DNA of 64,000 bases from Pelecanus crispus (taxonomy: Eukaryota > Chordata > Aves > Pelecaniformes > Pelecanidae). The stretch spans positions 132,057,388 to 132,121,387 of the forward strand of contig NC_134644.1 in the NCBI RefSeq assembly GCF_030463565.1, read 5' to 3'. The notes below the pieces were generated by a model. That model worked only from the letters and a program-made list of their open reading frames with translations. It was not told the origin of the DNA and made no database searches. Both the position numbers and the translations under genes were made by a program. This document shows positions 38,301-50,019 of the stretch, piece by piece (within the stretch, counting starts at the first letter, position 1; every line of letters begins with the position of its first letter).

Positions 38301-39740
38301 GTCATAATTCAAGAGTAGATCCTGGTATGAGTCTACCTGTGTGACTGAAGAGTTAACTGAACAAGCATGTGCCTGCTGTCACTCAACATCTAAAGTATTG
38401 TAATAACTTCTCGAAATGGAGGCCTGTGCTGTCTTCTGGTGATTGCTGAACTCTGCACCTTTGGGTGGTTCAAAGGACAGACATGCTCTCCAGGCTTTGC
38501 AGATTGGCTTGTGAACACCGTTCTTTTGAGTAGATTTATTCTACTTATTTCACACAGGTGGCCTGTGGATGGGTTTGGCAGGGCTTACAGTAGCTTCCTT
38601 AAATCTGTTTTGTCATTTTTCATAGTGATTATTTGACGTGGGCAAGCTACCTGGGTTATGCCAGCCTAATGCCTCTAGTCTTTGCTTTCAGTGGTGATTC
38701 ATGTATTGCCAAAATATATTCCTATTTACTTTGAAAATTACTTCCTTCTCCAAGGTCTCTGAAATCTGAACACACTTTTATAGATTTTTGTTTGAACTTC
38801 TGATCATAAAATAATTGTGAAGTGGGATCATACTCGGGGCTTCTCAGGAAATCATCAGTAGATGGTGGAGTATCTAAACCAGTCAGCAGCAATCCAATGA
38901 AAGCTATTTCCAAGCCTTTTAAGAAAGGCTTCAGCATCTGCTTGGTCTTAATTGTAGGTATCTGTTGATCCTGTTGTGTTAACTTGAAGTTATTCACTTG
39001 TATCATGTCTCAGAACTCTCCTCCAAGTTCTTTGCTCAGCAGTTAGGTAGTACCTGTTAATATCCTTTGTACTCTCTGGATTTTGAACATCTGTATTTAC
39101 TGTGTCTACAGCTGCCTCAGCTATTGAAACTTCCAGAAAACCCACTGGAACTGAAAATATCCCCTTTTTAAAGATTGATTTGTGTAGTTGGGTAGTTGCT
39201 AACTGGCAACTAATGTTCTCTGCAGGTAGCAGACGGACAGAATGCACAGTACATGAGTGCCAGTCTGCAGCTGGAGTTCTCATATTGCACCTAGCCTGTC
39301 CATTTTAAATTTTCTAAATTTTCGTGCCAATTCTGGCATAAAGATCACCATATAAAAATGCACACACACCCCCTCCAAATACTAGGCTCTCTTTACCTTA
39401 ACTTTTTTTTTATATAACTACGGAAAACATGAACTAGATCCATGACTCGGGAAAAGAGCAATTGTGCTTTGATGGACTCCTTTACTGTTGACAAGTGTTG
39501 CCACAAATATTGATCATTAAGAGACATTTTCAAGTGGGCAGCATGAGCTTCGTAATTATTATTGCAAGCTCTCTCCTTCTAAATGTGTACTTTACGCCTG
39601 ACAGATAACACACTTGCCTTCTAGTATTGAGCTGGTTAGAGCATGACTTCCTGAAATTTCTTTGTCAGTCTGTTGCCTTGTTCTTCTGACACAAATCACA
39701 GTGACAAAAAATACTTAACTGCTACTATGCTACAGCATTT
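35345..39740. other. Intergenic DNA upstream of RPS20
   Basis: AT-rich, no gene recognised. It contains a T-run followed by a poly-G run (about 35816-35843), a likely ancient LINE remnant near 36.5-36.8 kb, and two overlapping minus-strand frames at 38.7-39.3 kb discussed under findings. Confidence 0.5.
36500..36770 (-). mobile_element. Possible ancient CR1/L3-type LINE remnant
   Basis: The plus strand reads like the antisense of the post-catalytic RT region common to CR1/L3 LINEs (AATAGCTTGGTGCCAAGCAC, then CTGTGGGATTC). The resemblance is by eye to remembered consensus wording and heavily diverged. Confidence 0.3.
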
Positions 39741-39757
39741 CTAGTGACACCGAATCT

Positions 39758-40027
39758 GTGGTACATCACTGCAACATGTCACATTCCTACCGTATCATCT
39801 GTTGTTATCCAGGCCATGGTACCAAGAGGGGGGCATGCAATTCCTGTACAAAAAATCCTCAGCGTCGGTCCAGTGAAAGCAGAACTAGTGGATGCACAAA
39901 CAAAACTGGTATTTTTGCATCCAGTTTTCATTTTGGAAATCACCTTGGAAGACTTCACGTGTGGAAAGGTTCATCAAGTATAAAAAATATATTCCAAACT
40001 ACACACAACTCCCCAATCTGGATTTGA
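39758..40027 (+). pseudogene. Possible CR1 ORF1 remnant, Cys-rich
   Basis: An 89-codon frame just upstream of ORF2 has clustered cysteines (CNMSHSYRIICCYPGHGTKR, then GACNSCTKN). CR1 elements carry an ORF1 with Cys-rich motifs ahead of ORF2, so this may be its degraded end. I have no alignment, so confidence is low. Confidence 0.35.
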
Positions 40028-40080
40028 GGCAGCGTTGCTTGGCACAGTTTGTCGTGAAATCGACAGCCCAGCTTAAGTGC

Positions 40081-42840
40081 ATGTACAGCAGTGCACGTAG
40101 CATGGGCAACAAACAGGAGGAGCTGGAGGCCCTTGTGCAGCAGGATGGCTATGACATAGTCGCCATCACGGAAACGTGGTGGGACGACTCTCATGACTGG
40201 AGTGCTGCACTGGAGGGCTATAAGCTCTTCAGAAGGGATAGGCAGGGTAGGAAAGGCGGTGGGGTGGCTCTGTATGTTAGGGAGTGTTTCGACTGCATAG
40301 AGCTTGACAGTGGTGATGACAAGGTGGAATGCTTATGGGTAAGGATGAGGGGGAAGGCTGGAAAGGCGGATGTCCTGTTGGGAGTCTGCTATAGACCACC
40401 CAACCAGGAGGTAGAGGTAGATGAGGCATTCTATAAGCGGCTGGCAGAAGTGTCGCAACCGCTAGCCCTTGTTCTCATGGGGGACTTCAACTTGCCAGAC
40501 ATCTGCTGGAAATACCACACAGCAGAGAGGCAGCAGTCTTGGAAGTTCCTAGAGCATGTGGGGGATAACTTTCTAATGCAGCTGGTAAGCGAGCCTACCA
40601 GGGGAGGTGCCCCGCTTGACCTGCTGTTTACCAACAGAGAAGGGCTTGTGGGAAATGTCGAGGTCGGAGGCCGTCTCGGGCTTAGCGACCACGACATGAT
40701 AAAGTTCTCAATTTTGGGTGATGCTAAGCGGAGGGGCACCAAAACTATTACCATGGACTTCCGGAGGGCAGACTTTGCCCTCTTCAGGACCCTGGTTGGG
40801 AAAGTCCCTTGGGAGGCGGTCCTGAAGGGCAAAGGGGTCCAGGAAGGCTGGGCCCTCTTCAAGAAGGAAGTCTTAAGGGCGCAGGAGCGGGCTGTCCCCG
40901 TGTGTCGTAAGACCAACCGGAGGGGAAATCGACCGGCCTGGCTGAATAGGGAGCTTTTGCGGGGACTCAGGGAAAAAAGGAGAGTCTACCGCCTTTGGCA
41001 GAAGGGGCGGGCAGCTCAGGAGGAGTACAGGGATCTTGTTAGGTCCTGCAGGGAGGAAATTAGAAAGGCAAAAGCCCAGCTAGAACTCAATCTGGCCAGT
41101 GCTGTAAAAGACAATAAAAAATGCTTTTATAAGTACATCAGCAATAAAAGGAGAGCCAAGGAGGATCTCCATTCTTTGCTGGATGTGGGGGGGAACATTG
41201 TCACCGAGGACAAGGAAAAGGCTGAAGTACTTAACGCCTTCTTTGCCTCTGTGTTCAACAGCCAGACCGGTCATCCCCAGGGTACTCAGGCCCTTGAGCA
41301 AGAGGATAGGGATAGGGACCAGAATGGAGCCCTCATAGTCCAGGAGGAAGCAGTTAATGAGCTGCTATGCCACCTGGACACTCACAAGTCTATGGGGCCG
41401 GATGGGATCCACCCAAGAGTACTGAGGGAGCTGGCAGAGGAGCTTGCCAAGCCACTTTCCATCATCTATCAACAGTCCTGGTTAACAGGGGAGGTCCCTG
41501 ATGACTGGAGGCTTGCCAATGTGACGCCCATCTACAAGAAGGGCCGGAAGGAGGACCCGGGGAACTACAGGCCTGTCAGCCTGACCTCGGTGCCGGGGAA
41601 GATTATGGAGAGGTTCATCTTGAGCGAACTCCACAGGCAAGTACAGGTCAACCAGGGGATCAGGCCCAGCCAGCATGGGTTCACAAAAGGCAGGTCCTGC
41701 TTGACCAACCTGATCTCCTTCTATGACCTGGTGACCCGCCTGGTAGATGATGGAAAGGCTGTGGATGTCATCTACCTCGACTTTAGCAAAGCTTTTGACA
41801 CCGTCTCGCATAATATCCTCCTCGGGAAGCTGGCAGCTCACGGCTTAGACAGGCATACTCTTCGCTGGGTAAAGAACTGGTTGGGTGGCCGAGCCCAGAG
41901 AGTAGTGATAAATGGTGTTAAGTCCAGTTGGCGGCCGGTCACGAGCGGTGTTCCCCAGGGCTCTGTTTTAGGGCCAGTCTTGTTCAATATCTTTATCAAT
42001 GATCTGGATGAGGGGATCGAGTGCACCCTCAGTAAGTTTGCAGACGACACCAAACTGGGTGGGAGTGTCGATCTGCTCGAGGGTAGGATGGCCCTGCAGA
42101 GGGACCTGGACAGACTGGATCGATGGGCCGTGGCCAACTGTATGAGGTTCAACAAGGCCAAGTGCCGGGTCCTGCACTTCGGTCACAACAACCCCATGCA
42201 ACGCTACAGGCTTGGGGAGGAGTGGCTGGAAAGCTGCCTGGCCGAAAAGGACCTGGGGGTGTTAGTAGATAGCCGGCTGAACATGAGCCAGCAGTGTGGC
42301 CAGGTGGCCAAGAAGGCCAACAGCATCCTGGCTTGTATCAGGAATGCTGTGGCCAGCAGGAGCAGGGAGGTGATTGTCCCCCTGTACTCGGCGCTGGTGA
42401 GGCCGCACCTGGAATACTGTGTCCAGTTTTGGGCCCCTCACTACAAGAAAGACATTGAGGTGCTGGAGCGTGTTCAGAGGCGGGCAACGAAGCTGGTGAA
42501 GGGTCTGGAGAACAAGTCTTATGAGGAGCGGCTGAGGGAACTGGGGTTGTTTAGCCTGGAAAAGAGGAGGCTGAGGGGAGACCTTATCGCTCTCTACAAC
42601 TACCTGAAAGGAGGTTGTAGTGAGGTGGGTGTTGGTCTCTTCTCCCAAGTAGCTAGCGATAGGACAAGAGGAAATGGGCTTAAGCTGCGCCAGGGGAGGT
42701 TTAGACTGGAAATTAGGAAAAATTTCTTTACGGAAAGGGTGGTCAGGCATTGGAACAGGCTGCCCAGAGAGGTGGTGGAGTCACCATCCCTGGAGGCGTT
42801 TAAAAAACGGGTAGATGTGGCACTTCGGGATATGGTTTAG
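40081..42840 (+). CDS. CR1 ORF2: AP endonuclease plus reverse transcriptase, intact
   Basis: The frame is open from 39892 (982 codons); the likely protein start is the Met at 40081, just ahead of the endonuclease fold ([21 protein letters not shown]). Numbering from 39892, the endonuclease shows MGDFN (~196) and SDHD (~265). The RT shows [34 protein letters not shown] (~628, first catalytic Asp), [10 protein letters not shown] (~686) and FADD (~716, the YxDD-box equivalent). The C-terminal part has [11 protein letters not shown] and [14 protein letters not shown]. No stop or frameshift interrupts it. The product would nick target DNA and prime reverse transcription from the 3' octamers. Whether it is still active cannot be seen. 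Confidence 0.95.
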   Translation: MYSSARSMGNKQEELEALVQQDGYDIVAITETWWDDSHDWSAALEGYKLFRRDRQGRKGGGVALYVRECFDCIELDSGDDKVECLWVRMRGKAGKADVLLGVCYRPPNQEVEVDEAFYKRLAEVSQPLALVLMGDFNLPDICWKYHTAERQQSWKFLEHVGDNFLMQLVSEPTRGGAPLDLLFTNREGLVGNVEVGGRLGLSDHDMIKFSILGDAKRRGTKTITMDFRRADFALFRTLVGKVPWEAVLKGKGVQEGWALFKKEVLRAQERAVPVCRKTNRRGNRPAWLNRELLRGLREKRRVYRLWQKGRAAQEEYRDLVRSCREEIRKAKAQLELNLASAVKDNKKCFYKYISNKRRAKEDLHSLLDVGGNIVTEDKEKAEVLNAFFASVFNSQTGHPQGTQALEQEDRDRDQNGALIVQEEAVNELLCHLDTHKSMGPDGIHPRVLRELAEELAKPLSIIYQQSWLTGEVPDDWRLANVTPIYKKGRKEDPGNYRPVSLTSVPGKIMERFILSELHRQVQVNQGIRPSQHGFTKGRSCLTNLISFYDLVTRLVDDGKAVDVIYLDFSKAFDTVSHNILLGKLAAHGLDRHTLRWVKNWLGGRAQRVVINGVKSSWRPVTSGVPQGSVLGPVLFNIFINDLDEGIECTLSKFADDTKLGGSVDLLEGRMALQRDLDRLDRWAVANCMRFNKAKCRVLHFGHNNPMQRYRLGEEWLESCLAEKDLGVLVDSRLNMSQQCGQVAKKANSILACIRNAVASRSREVIVPLYSALVRPHLEYCVQFWAPHYKKDIEVLERVQRRATKLVKGLENKSYEERLRELGLFSLEKRRLRGDLIALYNYLKGGCSEVGVGLFSQVASDRTRGNGLKLRQGRFRLEIRKNFFTERVVRHWNRLPREVVESPSLEAFKKRVDVALRDMV

Positions 42841-42959
42841 TCTGGTCTACCCTTGATTAGTCTAGAGTGGGCTTGGTAGTGTAGGTTAATGGTTGGACTG
42901 GATGATCTTAAAGGTCTTTTCCAACCTAGATGATTCTATGATTCTATGATTCTATGATC

Positions 42960-45900
42960 TGTTTTACTTTGAAAAAATAGACAGTTCAAGAAGACTGCAA
43001 TGGTTTGTAGCATATGTTGAAAAGCTGCATCTAGTCAGATAATAGCCATGTGACTCTGAACATAGCAAGCTGTTTTACCAACAGAATTGGAAATGGCTTC
43101 TGGGATGCAGATTGGCTTGCTACACTCACCTTGCTGGCTTCTCTACGGACTCTTTGTACTTGGAGTGTTTAGGAACTAGTGGTACACGCTAGTGCAAACA
43201 AGCTCTTGCAATACTGTGCTAATAAAGACTTTGGAGTTGTCTTTCCTCATGTCGGTCTCCTGCAAAGACTTTGTGGGAAGCTACCAGCAGCAGGGTGTTT
43301 GTATGGTTGGATGTCTGTCCTTGAGGAAGAAAAAGTTGATTAATTTTGCAGCAGTTATGTTTACCAATATATGTAGTCCACATGTATTTTTGCCCATGAC
43401 CCTCTGTCTGCTGTTTTAGAGCCCAGTTATGAAGTCACTGGTCACATTTTTTTCTTCCAAAGACCAGTTTAATCTAATCTAATTCTTTGGCGAGACAGAG
43501 TAGGAGGGAATGGTTTCACGGTGCTTGTGCTGCCTCTCTATCATGGAGCAGGGATAATTTAAGGAATGATCCTGACCTCACACTGCCTTATGACTCAAGG
43601 AAAAACTTCTCTTGATATAGAATGCATCACTGCATCATTGCTTTTTTTTTTTTCTGAGAAGTTTTTCCTCATCCCTTTAAGATTAGTTTCCTCCTTGCAA
43701 TATTCTTGATCCAACTGGTGTTCAGATGATGAATGTTTGCAAGCACAAAATTTAGCAAATACTTGCCATAGACGATGAGGAGACTTAAAGCAAGGGGGAA
43801 TGACCATCTTGATGGTACAGGACTATTAGAGCAGGATATTAGTTGCATGTCACAGTTTTATCTAGATTACATCCAGGTGTCAGATTGACTTCTGTGGGAC
43901 TTGCAAAGAGATGCCCTTCCCAACCCTCGAGTCTGTAAAGAAAGACTAAAGCCAATTCAGTAATGCTTCTCCTGTTGTGACCTGACCCTGTGTGAACTAG
44001 CCAAGTTAAATTACTCAAAACCTGACAGAAACAGGAATAATAACATAAAACTTAGGACCTGGAACTAAAGGAGATACTGTGGTGTTAAAGATGTGCTTTA
44101 GAAACAGGAATTATTAGCCACTGACAAAATCATTACACTGTGATTGTTTAGAACAGCTGGTCAGATCCACAACGTAACATGAAAGTGATCCAAGAGGCAT
44201 CAAATATTAAGAAGTTTTGGTTTCAAAGGGCTTGCTAACTTCTCTAAAAAGCTAATGTGGCAAAGCAGCAGCTGCAGCCTACTATATAGAAATGATGCGG
44301 TTGCAGTAGGGGGGCAGGAACAACAACCGTAGAGTCTGTAATGCTCTTTCATAGAAGAGCCAGCAGTTCTGTTTAAGAGAACAACTTACAGGAGAATAAA
44401 GCAAGTCTATTAAACTTGTTCCTACTTCACTTGTGATGAACACAGGGCTTGTACCTGTCCTTTCACACCAGTCTACAAGATGTCATTGTTACAAATATGG
44501 AATATGGTTTGGTTCGTCTCCCAGGAAATACTCTAAAATAGAAGTCTTTTTCCCCTGCAGCAATCACTTAGATGTTGTAGATGATGTAAGAGCAACTATA
44601 TGTAGATGCACACAATTGCATTGCCAATGTTCCTACCTCTGTGCACAGTGAAAAGTCTAGCAACAGGTTTTCCAGATGCAGATCAAGGGGAACAGTATTG
44701 TCTACTGGTTTAAAACTGAGGAAAAGATAGTATTAGCGCTTAAGGGGGTTGTGGTCAAGCATTCGATTTTTAGGCAAATAAAATTAATTATTGTGGTATA
44801 CATAGAAGGTGGTTTTGAGTATGGTAGTCATGCCTCCTGAAAAAATTTCAAGAAATATTACTGCTTGTAATTTTTTCAGCGTTATGATCTCACATTTTTC
44901 TTTAAAGTGCAAAATACCTATATTACAAAATAATCTTTCAGTAATTATGACTGTTGAAAGATATTTCTGAGACCACTCAGCAGGTACTTTGTTCTTTCAA
45001 TGGCCCCCTTCTCGCACCCTTGCAGCAGGTGTATTTCTTTTTTGAGAGTCCCTTACATGTTCAGAGGAAGAACTGCTTCTCATACACTCCTGGGAAGTGT
45101 TCCTGTTGTGAGGTAGAGCCAATCACTTTGTTCTGGCAGGCACAAATGCTTATGCTAATACCTAGGGATTGATTCTCCTCTTTCCTGAAAAAAAAAAACC
45201 CAACACACCTTTGATATAGAAAACTGAGCTTTTTACTCTTAAAATCTTCTGTATATAAAAGAAATTTCTTTTCCAATGAAGAATCCACCATTACTTGTGT
45301 ACTAGTACACATTGCTGAATCATTTGTGTTGTCAAAGTATAGCACTAACTAATAATCATCATCATTAGCGCAGAGTGCAATCATCAAGAAAAGAAAGAAA
45401 AAAGCCTCACAGACAGTTTTGGGGCTGGTAATGGTTTGTAGAACATTTAAAATTAGCCAGTTTTTCATTTTGATGGGCCAGGACAGTTGCGTTTTTGGGG
45501 GGCTGGGAGTGAGGGGAAGTCTCTGCTTCTTTTAACTAAACAAGAGACTACTGCAACCTGGTGGTAGTGGGTGACCACTCTGAACCGAATCAGTGTCCTC
45601 ATCTGATTTTAAAGTTCAAGACCTTAGTTTAAGTCATATGGGGTCCTGACAGTCCAGTGGGCAGGTAGCTCTAGCATACAACACAGAAATGCACGTGCCA
45701 GCATAAAATTATTTTTCAATGAGAGCTTCACTGATTGAAAGGGTTGTAGCAAATAGGTTCGGTTTTGGGGGTGTCTCCTCTTTCCCTGTTTCTGACTGTC
45801 TCACTGCCTCCTCCAGCCACCTGCCTCATCTCCCTGTGCTCTTTCATACTACTCTTGCTGTGATTTGTCAGGTAGTGCTAATTTTTCAAATGCCGTTTGC

Positions 45901-48900
45901 AATTCAGTACACCACTTTTTAAATGAACTATGCAAGCGTGAAAACGTTTTCAAAAAATTTAAAGACATTTATTTCCTCTGAAAGTCAGCTGTTAACAGGA
46001 ATGATTTATTAAATTTTAAGAATATCCTTTTCTCCCCTTTAAATTAGAAAACAGCTAATAGCAATGATTTCACTCCCAAAAGCTGTACAAGGATTGGCAA
46101 CTTTAAGGGAGGTCTGGAGAAGTTCTGTCACTTTCTATACAAAGTGAAATTTGGGTGACATTCATCTAGTGGCATGTCAGTGCAATGATACATTCCTTCA
46201 AAAGCTTTGTGGCTTTTGTGTTATCTGCGAAACATTTTAATGGAACTGTTAGATAAGAGAGAAACAAGGATGTGCCCAAAGTATATGATATCTCTCTAAA
46301 CTTACTGTATTATATAATATATACTATTAACTACTATTAAAAAAAAAAAATCCAGCCTCCCCAGCCTATCAATTCCCATATTTACAGTCAGCTTTTTTTT
46401 CCTATCTCCGTTCAGGTGCACCTTTCTATACTTGTCTCTGGGGTCAGCTTCACTTGTGCCATATCTGAATCAAAACCCTTTCACCATTTTTGAAGTAAGC
46501 AGTTGAGAAAAATAATGGCTCGAAAATAAAACTGGTTTTCCTTCCACCCTTTTGGGGGGAGTAACTTAAAAAGAGCTGGACATTTACATTTCCAATTTGC
46601 AGCCTACTTTGCTCTTTGTAGCCTGGCACATGTGCAGTAGAATATTTATTAAGTTATGAATTACCCTATTATCCCAGGTGCCCTGCAAAGGCAAATGCAA
46701 TCACCTCCCTGCTCTGCTGAACACTCAGGCTATTGAACTTCAGGCTGGGTAGGGAGCGTAACTCAGCCTCGTGCCCAGAGAAGTCCAGGGGCGGATGGTG
46801 CCTCTACTATCAAATTGTCCCATGGCATCCTTAGCTGATGGCAGACTGGGATAGATGCCAGTAGACTTTTTTTGCTCCATTTGCCTCCTTTAACTGGTTT
46901 TAAGGCTTTTCATTTGACAGGCAGACAAATATTTGGCAGCTGGGTTAACTGAAGCATAGAAAGAGGCTCTTTGAGCACTGCATTAAGGTATTTGCAGCAG
47001 ATAAATGGCTAAAATAAAGTATAAGCAGAATGTTCAAAGTATAGCTAATTTTAAAAATAACCATTCATTTTCTACCCCTATTTTCATCTTTGTTCTAGCG
47101 GATGAATTTATAAACACAGATGCTAATGCTGCAAAAAACCTGATATACAAGTCAAATACTAAGCATTCACTTCAGTCCCATTGAATTTACAAATATATGC
47201 AGTATATTCTGTAAAACATCTTTTGTTTTGTTTGCTTTGCTGCAGATATATCTTACCACAGAATACAGAAGCAACCCATACATCTTCACACTTACGTCTT
47301 CATGCTTCCCATCATACCTTCTGCATTAAGGATGTGCCCAGCTCCAAGTTATATAGTATTTTTATCATTTGAAGGTAGCATTGTTACCTCTCTCTTTCTG
47401 GTTTGAGATAAAGCATGACACCAAAAAAAAGGGCGGGGGAAAAAAAAAGAATATGAAGTAAGTGAGCACAGGAGAAGCCTCCGAGGAAAGAGAAGCAAAC
47501 AACAGAACAAGTTAGGAGCAAGGTTACAGAGGCTCCTTGTTGATGGGAAGCCAGAAGCTATGTCAAAGAGAAACAGAAAACCGTTCCCCGCTTAATTATC
47601 AAATATGTTTAACTGTAATACTCCCCCCACCCACCCCACCCCCAAATAAAGAGAGTAGCATCAGAATTGTAGCTTATGCTTACTTTTAAAAAAAAAATAT
47701 TATGAAATGTCTGTTGATATTTCTATTTGGGAACCAAGGACACTCAACCTTCAGTGATAGCTATAGTAAGCGAAGAGTAATACAGAATGATAAAATTACA
47801 CTTCTGTGCCTTTTCTTTTCCTTCTTGTTCTTCCTAGATGCTGTTTATTACAACTGTATACTTCCTATGCTCCTAGCCGTCTTTTATTGTCTGTCTTATA
47901 ATCACTTGACTGCTAAAGTAATTGTTGAACTTCACAGAACTCAAGAGAGCACATGGAAGTTGCTTTTCCTCATGAAGAAAAGCATGAAAAAAATTAATTT
48001 TGACCTAAAACCATTTCAGCACTAACTAGTATTGGCTCTAATTTGGGGATTTAGTTTGAATTAGATAAAATTACATAAAATCTCTTTCTTAACTGCATCC
48101 TGTCAAGTTTTGTACATATGTCCATTTGAGGAAAAAGAGGATACACGTCAGGGAGGTTGGGGGTGGTGGATGCCATTAGTTATAAAAAAAGAAATAAAGG
48201 CCAGAATTAGAACTTTTAATTCATGCTTTCTCTCGGTAGACAATGCTATATCTATAATCAAGAAAGCACAAAATATAACATTCTAATATGGTTAATATGT
48301 CCAGAGTTACTGCTGTTGATGACCAGACATGAGAATGCAAGCACTTTACAGTATCTTCTTTATATGTACTTTCTGAAATTAGTAAATGCGCCCAGATTTG
48401 GCAGTTAGGTACTAGGAGATTGATGAGAACCAGCTGAAGTTTCTGTGCGGGCTGTGGTTACCCCAGACTGCTGTGAGGCAGGAGCTAACCCACCTGGTTT
48501 TGAATAGTTAGCTCTCAGTGCTGCAGAGCTGGAAGTTTGAAAGGCAGCTTGTGCTACTTATGAACAGAGAACATAAAACAAAACCAAAAAAACAGCTCAC
48601 CTTGAGAAAATGGCCACTGCAACATGGCATCCCAGAGTCCCAGAAATGGTACTTAAGTTGCTGCTATAAAAAAACCCAAACCTAAATACAAGAATAGTTT
48701 AGTTTCCAAGGAAAATAATTATATCAAGCTGTGGAACTTGGTTGATGGTAAGACATGAGAGATCTGACGTTTATCAGCTGGGACAAATGAGGCTTTGTTC
48801 CTTCCTAAAAGCACAGTCAAGATGCATGGTTGCTCTTATTTGAGGAGTACCAGCCTGTTCTTAGCATCAGATACTGAGCAGGGCATACCCAGCTGGCAGA

Positions 48901-50015
48901 GGGCTGGAGGGCACAGCCCAAAGACATATTACAATACCACTGTGCCCAGACTTACGCTGATGCTGCATCGTTCCAAATTTGCTAGGCCCTACAGAGCCAA
49001 CCAGGACATGAATGCTAGTTCAGCCTTTCAAACTCATTATGCTTTTATATATACCCTGCCAAGGCATTTAGTCCACAGAAAGAAAAAGTGACGTCCCTTA
49101 TATTTGGTTGGCTGGACGATTGGGGCAGTCATAAAGGATCCTCAGCACCGGTTTCACAAATGTTTCACGCTCAGAAAACAGAGCAAGATGTTGATAAACT
49201 ACAATTACCTGGCTGTAGTGCTTTCTCCAAAGGTCTTCAACAAATCTGTTTAGGCTGATCAAGCTGCTGGTGATCAGTTCCAGGAACGAAAAGAAGAAAT
49301 AAACTAGGTACAAATAACCTTTAAGGTTTATCATGACTTACAGCTATGTCTTGCTAACTGTCTGGAACTGTGTTGCATACATATTTATGGGGAAGGAGAG
49401 ATAAAGAACAAAACCAGCTTCCAGGAAGACTTAGAGAAAAATTTGGATCAATAGAATCCCGTAAGAGTTGTAACACAATTGTCTGCAACTGCTCTGCTAG
49501 CATCACGTGCCTTCTGCTAACATTTTATATGGAGGTATGCAAGTGTGACAAAGTTAAAGAGCAATGTGCAGCTGCACTCATTAGCTTTTATGCCAGCTTT
49601 AGAAGCAAGAAGGCATCTTTTAAAAACCTGAAGCTGTGTCCAGATGAAGAAAACGGAAAGGATAAAACTCTGGTGGATTAAATATAAAACTAGATGGAAA
49701 AAACCTTTAAGGAACCAACATAAACCCCGTAATTTATAATTTTCAGAATATCAAGAACAAGAAATCTGTCAAGCCTCTCTGGTAGATCTACTGACATCAG
49801 GTTTTTAAAAGAAGAACAAAACAACAAAAAAACCCCTCTAACCATTGAAACCTGATCCACCCCAAGACAACAAAGGCATTGCAAAGAATCGAAGTGTGTA
49901 CCTTGCATGTGTGTTGTCCCTGGAGGAAACACAAAATAGGCTTATGCTAGAAACATTTTTGTAGGAGAACTTGGGAGCTGTCTGAAATTCAAGCATCTAT
50001 AAATGTTATTATAAT
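42960..50015. other. Intergenic DNA, no gene seen
   Basis: AT-rich sequence without exon-like frames, tRNA-like or repeat signatures apart from short homopolymers. All open frames are under about 110 codons with non-protein-like composition. Confidence 0.5.
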
Positions 50016-50019
50016 TGCA

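Larger units (their letters stand above)
39755..42958 (+). mobile_element. Near-full-length CR1 LINE
   Basis: A CR1 non-LTR retrotransposon of about 3.2 kb. It carries an uninterrupted ORF2 and ends in a 3' UTR with TTGGACTGGATGATC and three to four ATTCTATG octamers (about 42930-42958), the canonical CR1 terminus used by its own reverse transcriptase. The 5' boundary is uncertain. The 3' end differs from the family whose tail the SINE at 18.3 kb carries, so this is another subfamily. No target-site duplication is evident, as usual for CR1. Confidence 0.95.

Noticed and set aside
40431-42750. Several minus-strand frames of 73-162 codons
   Set aside because: They are antisense shadows of the CR1 ORF2.
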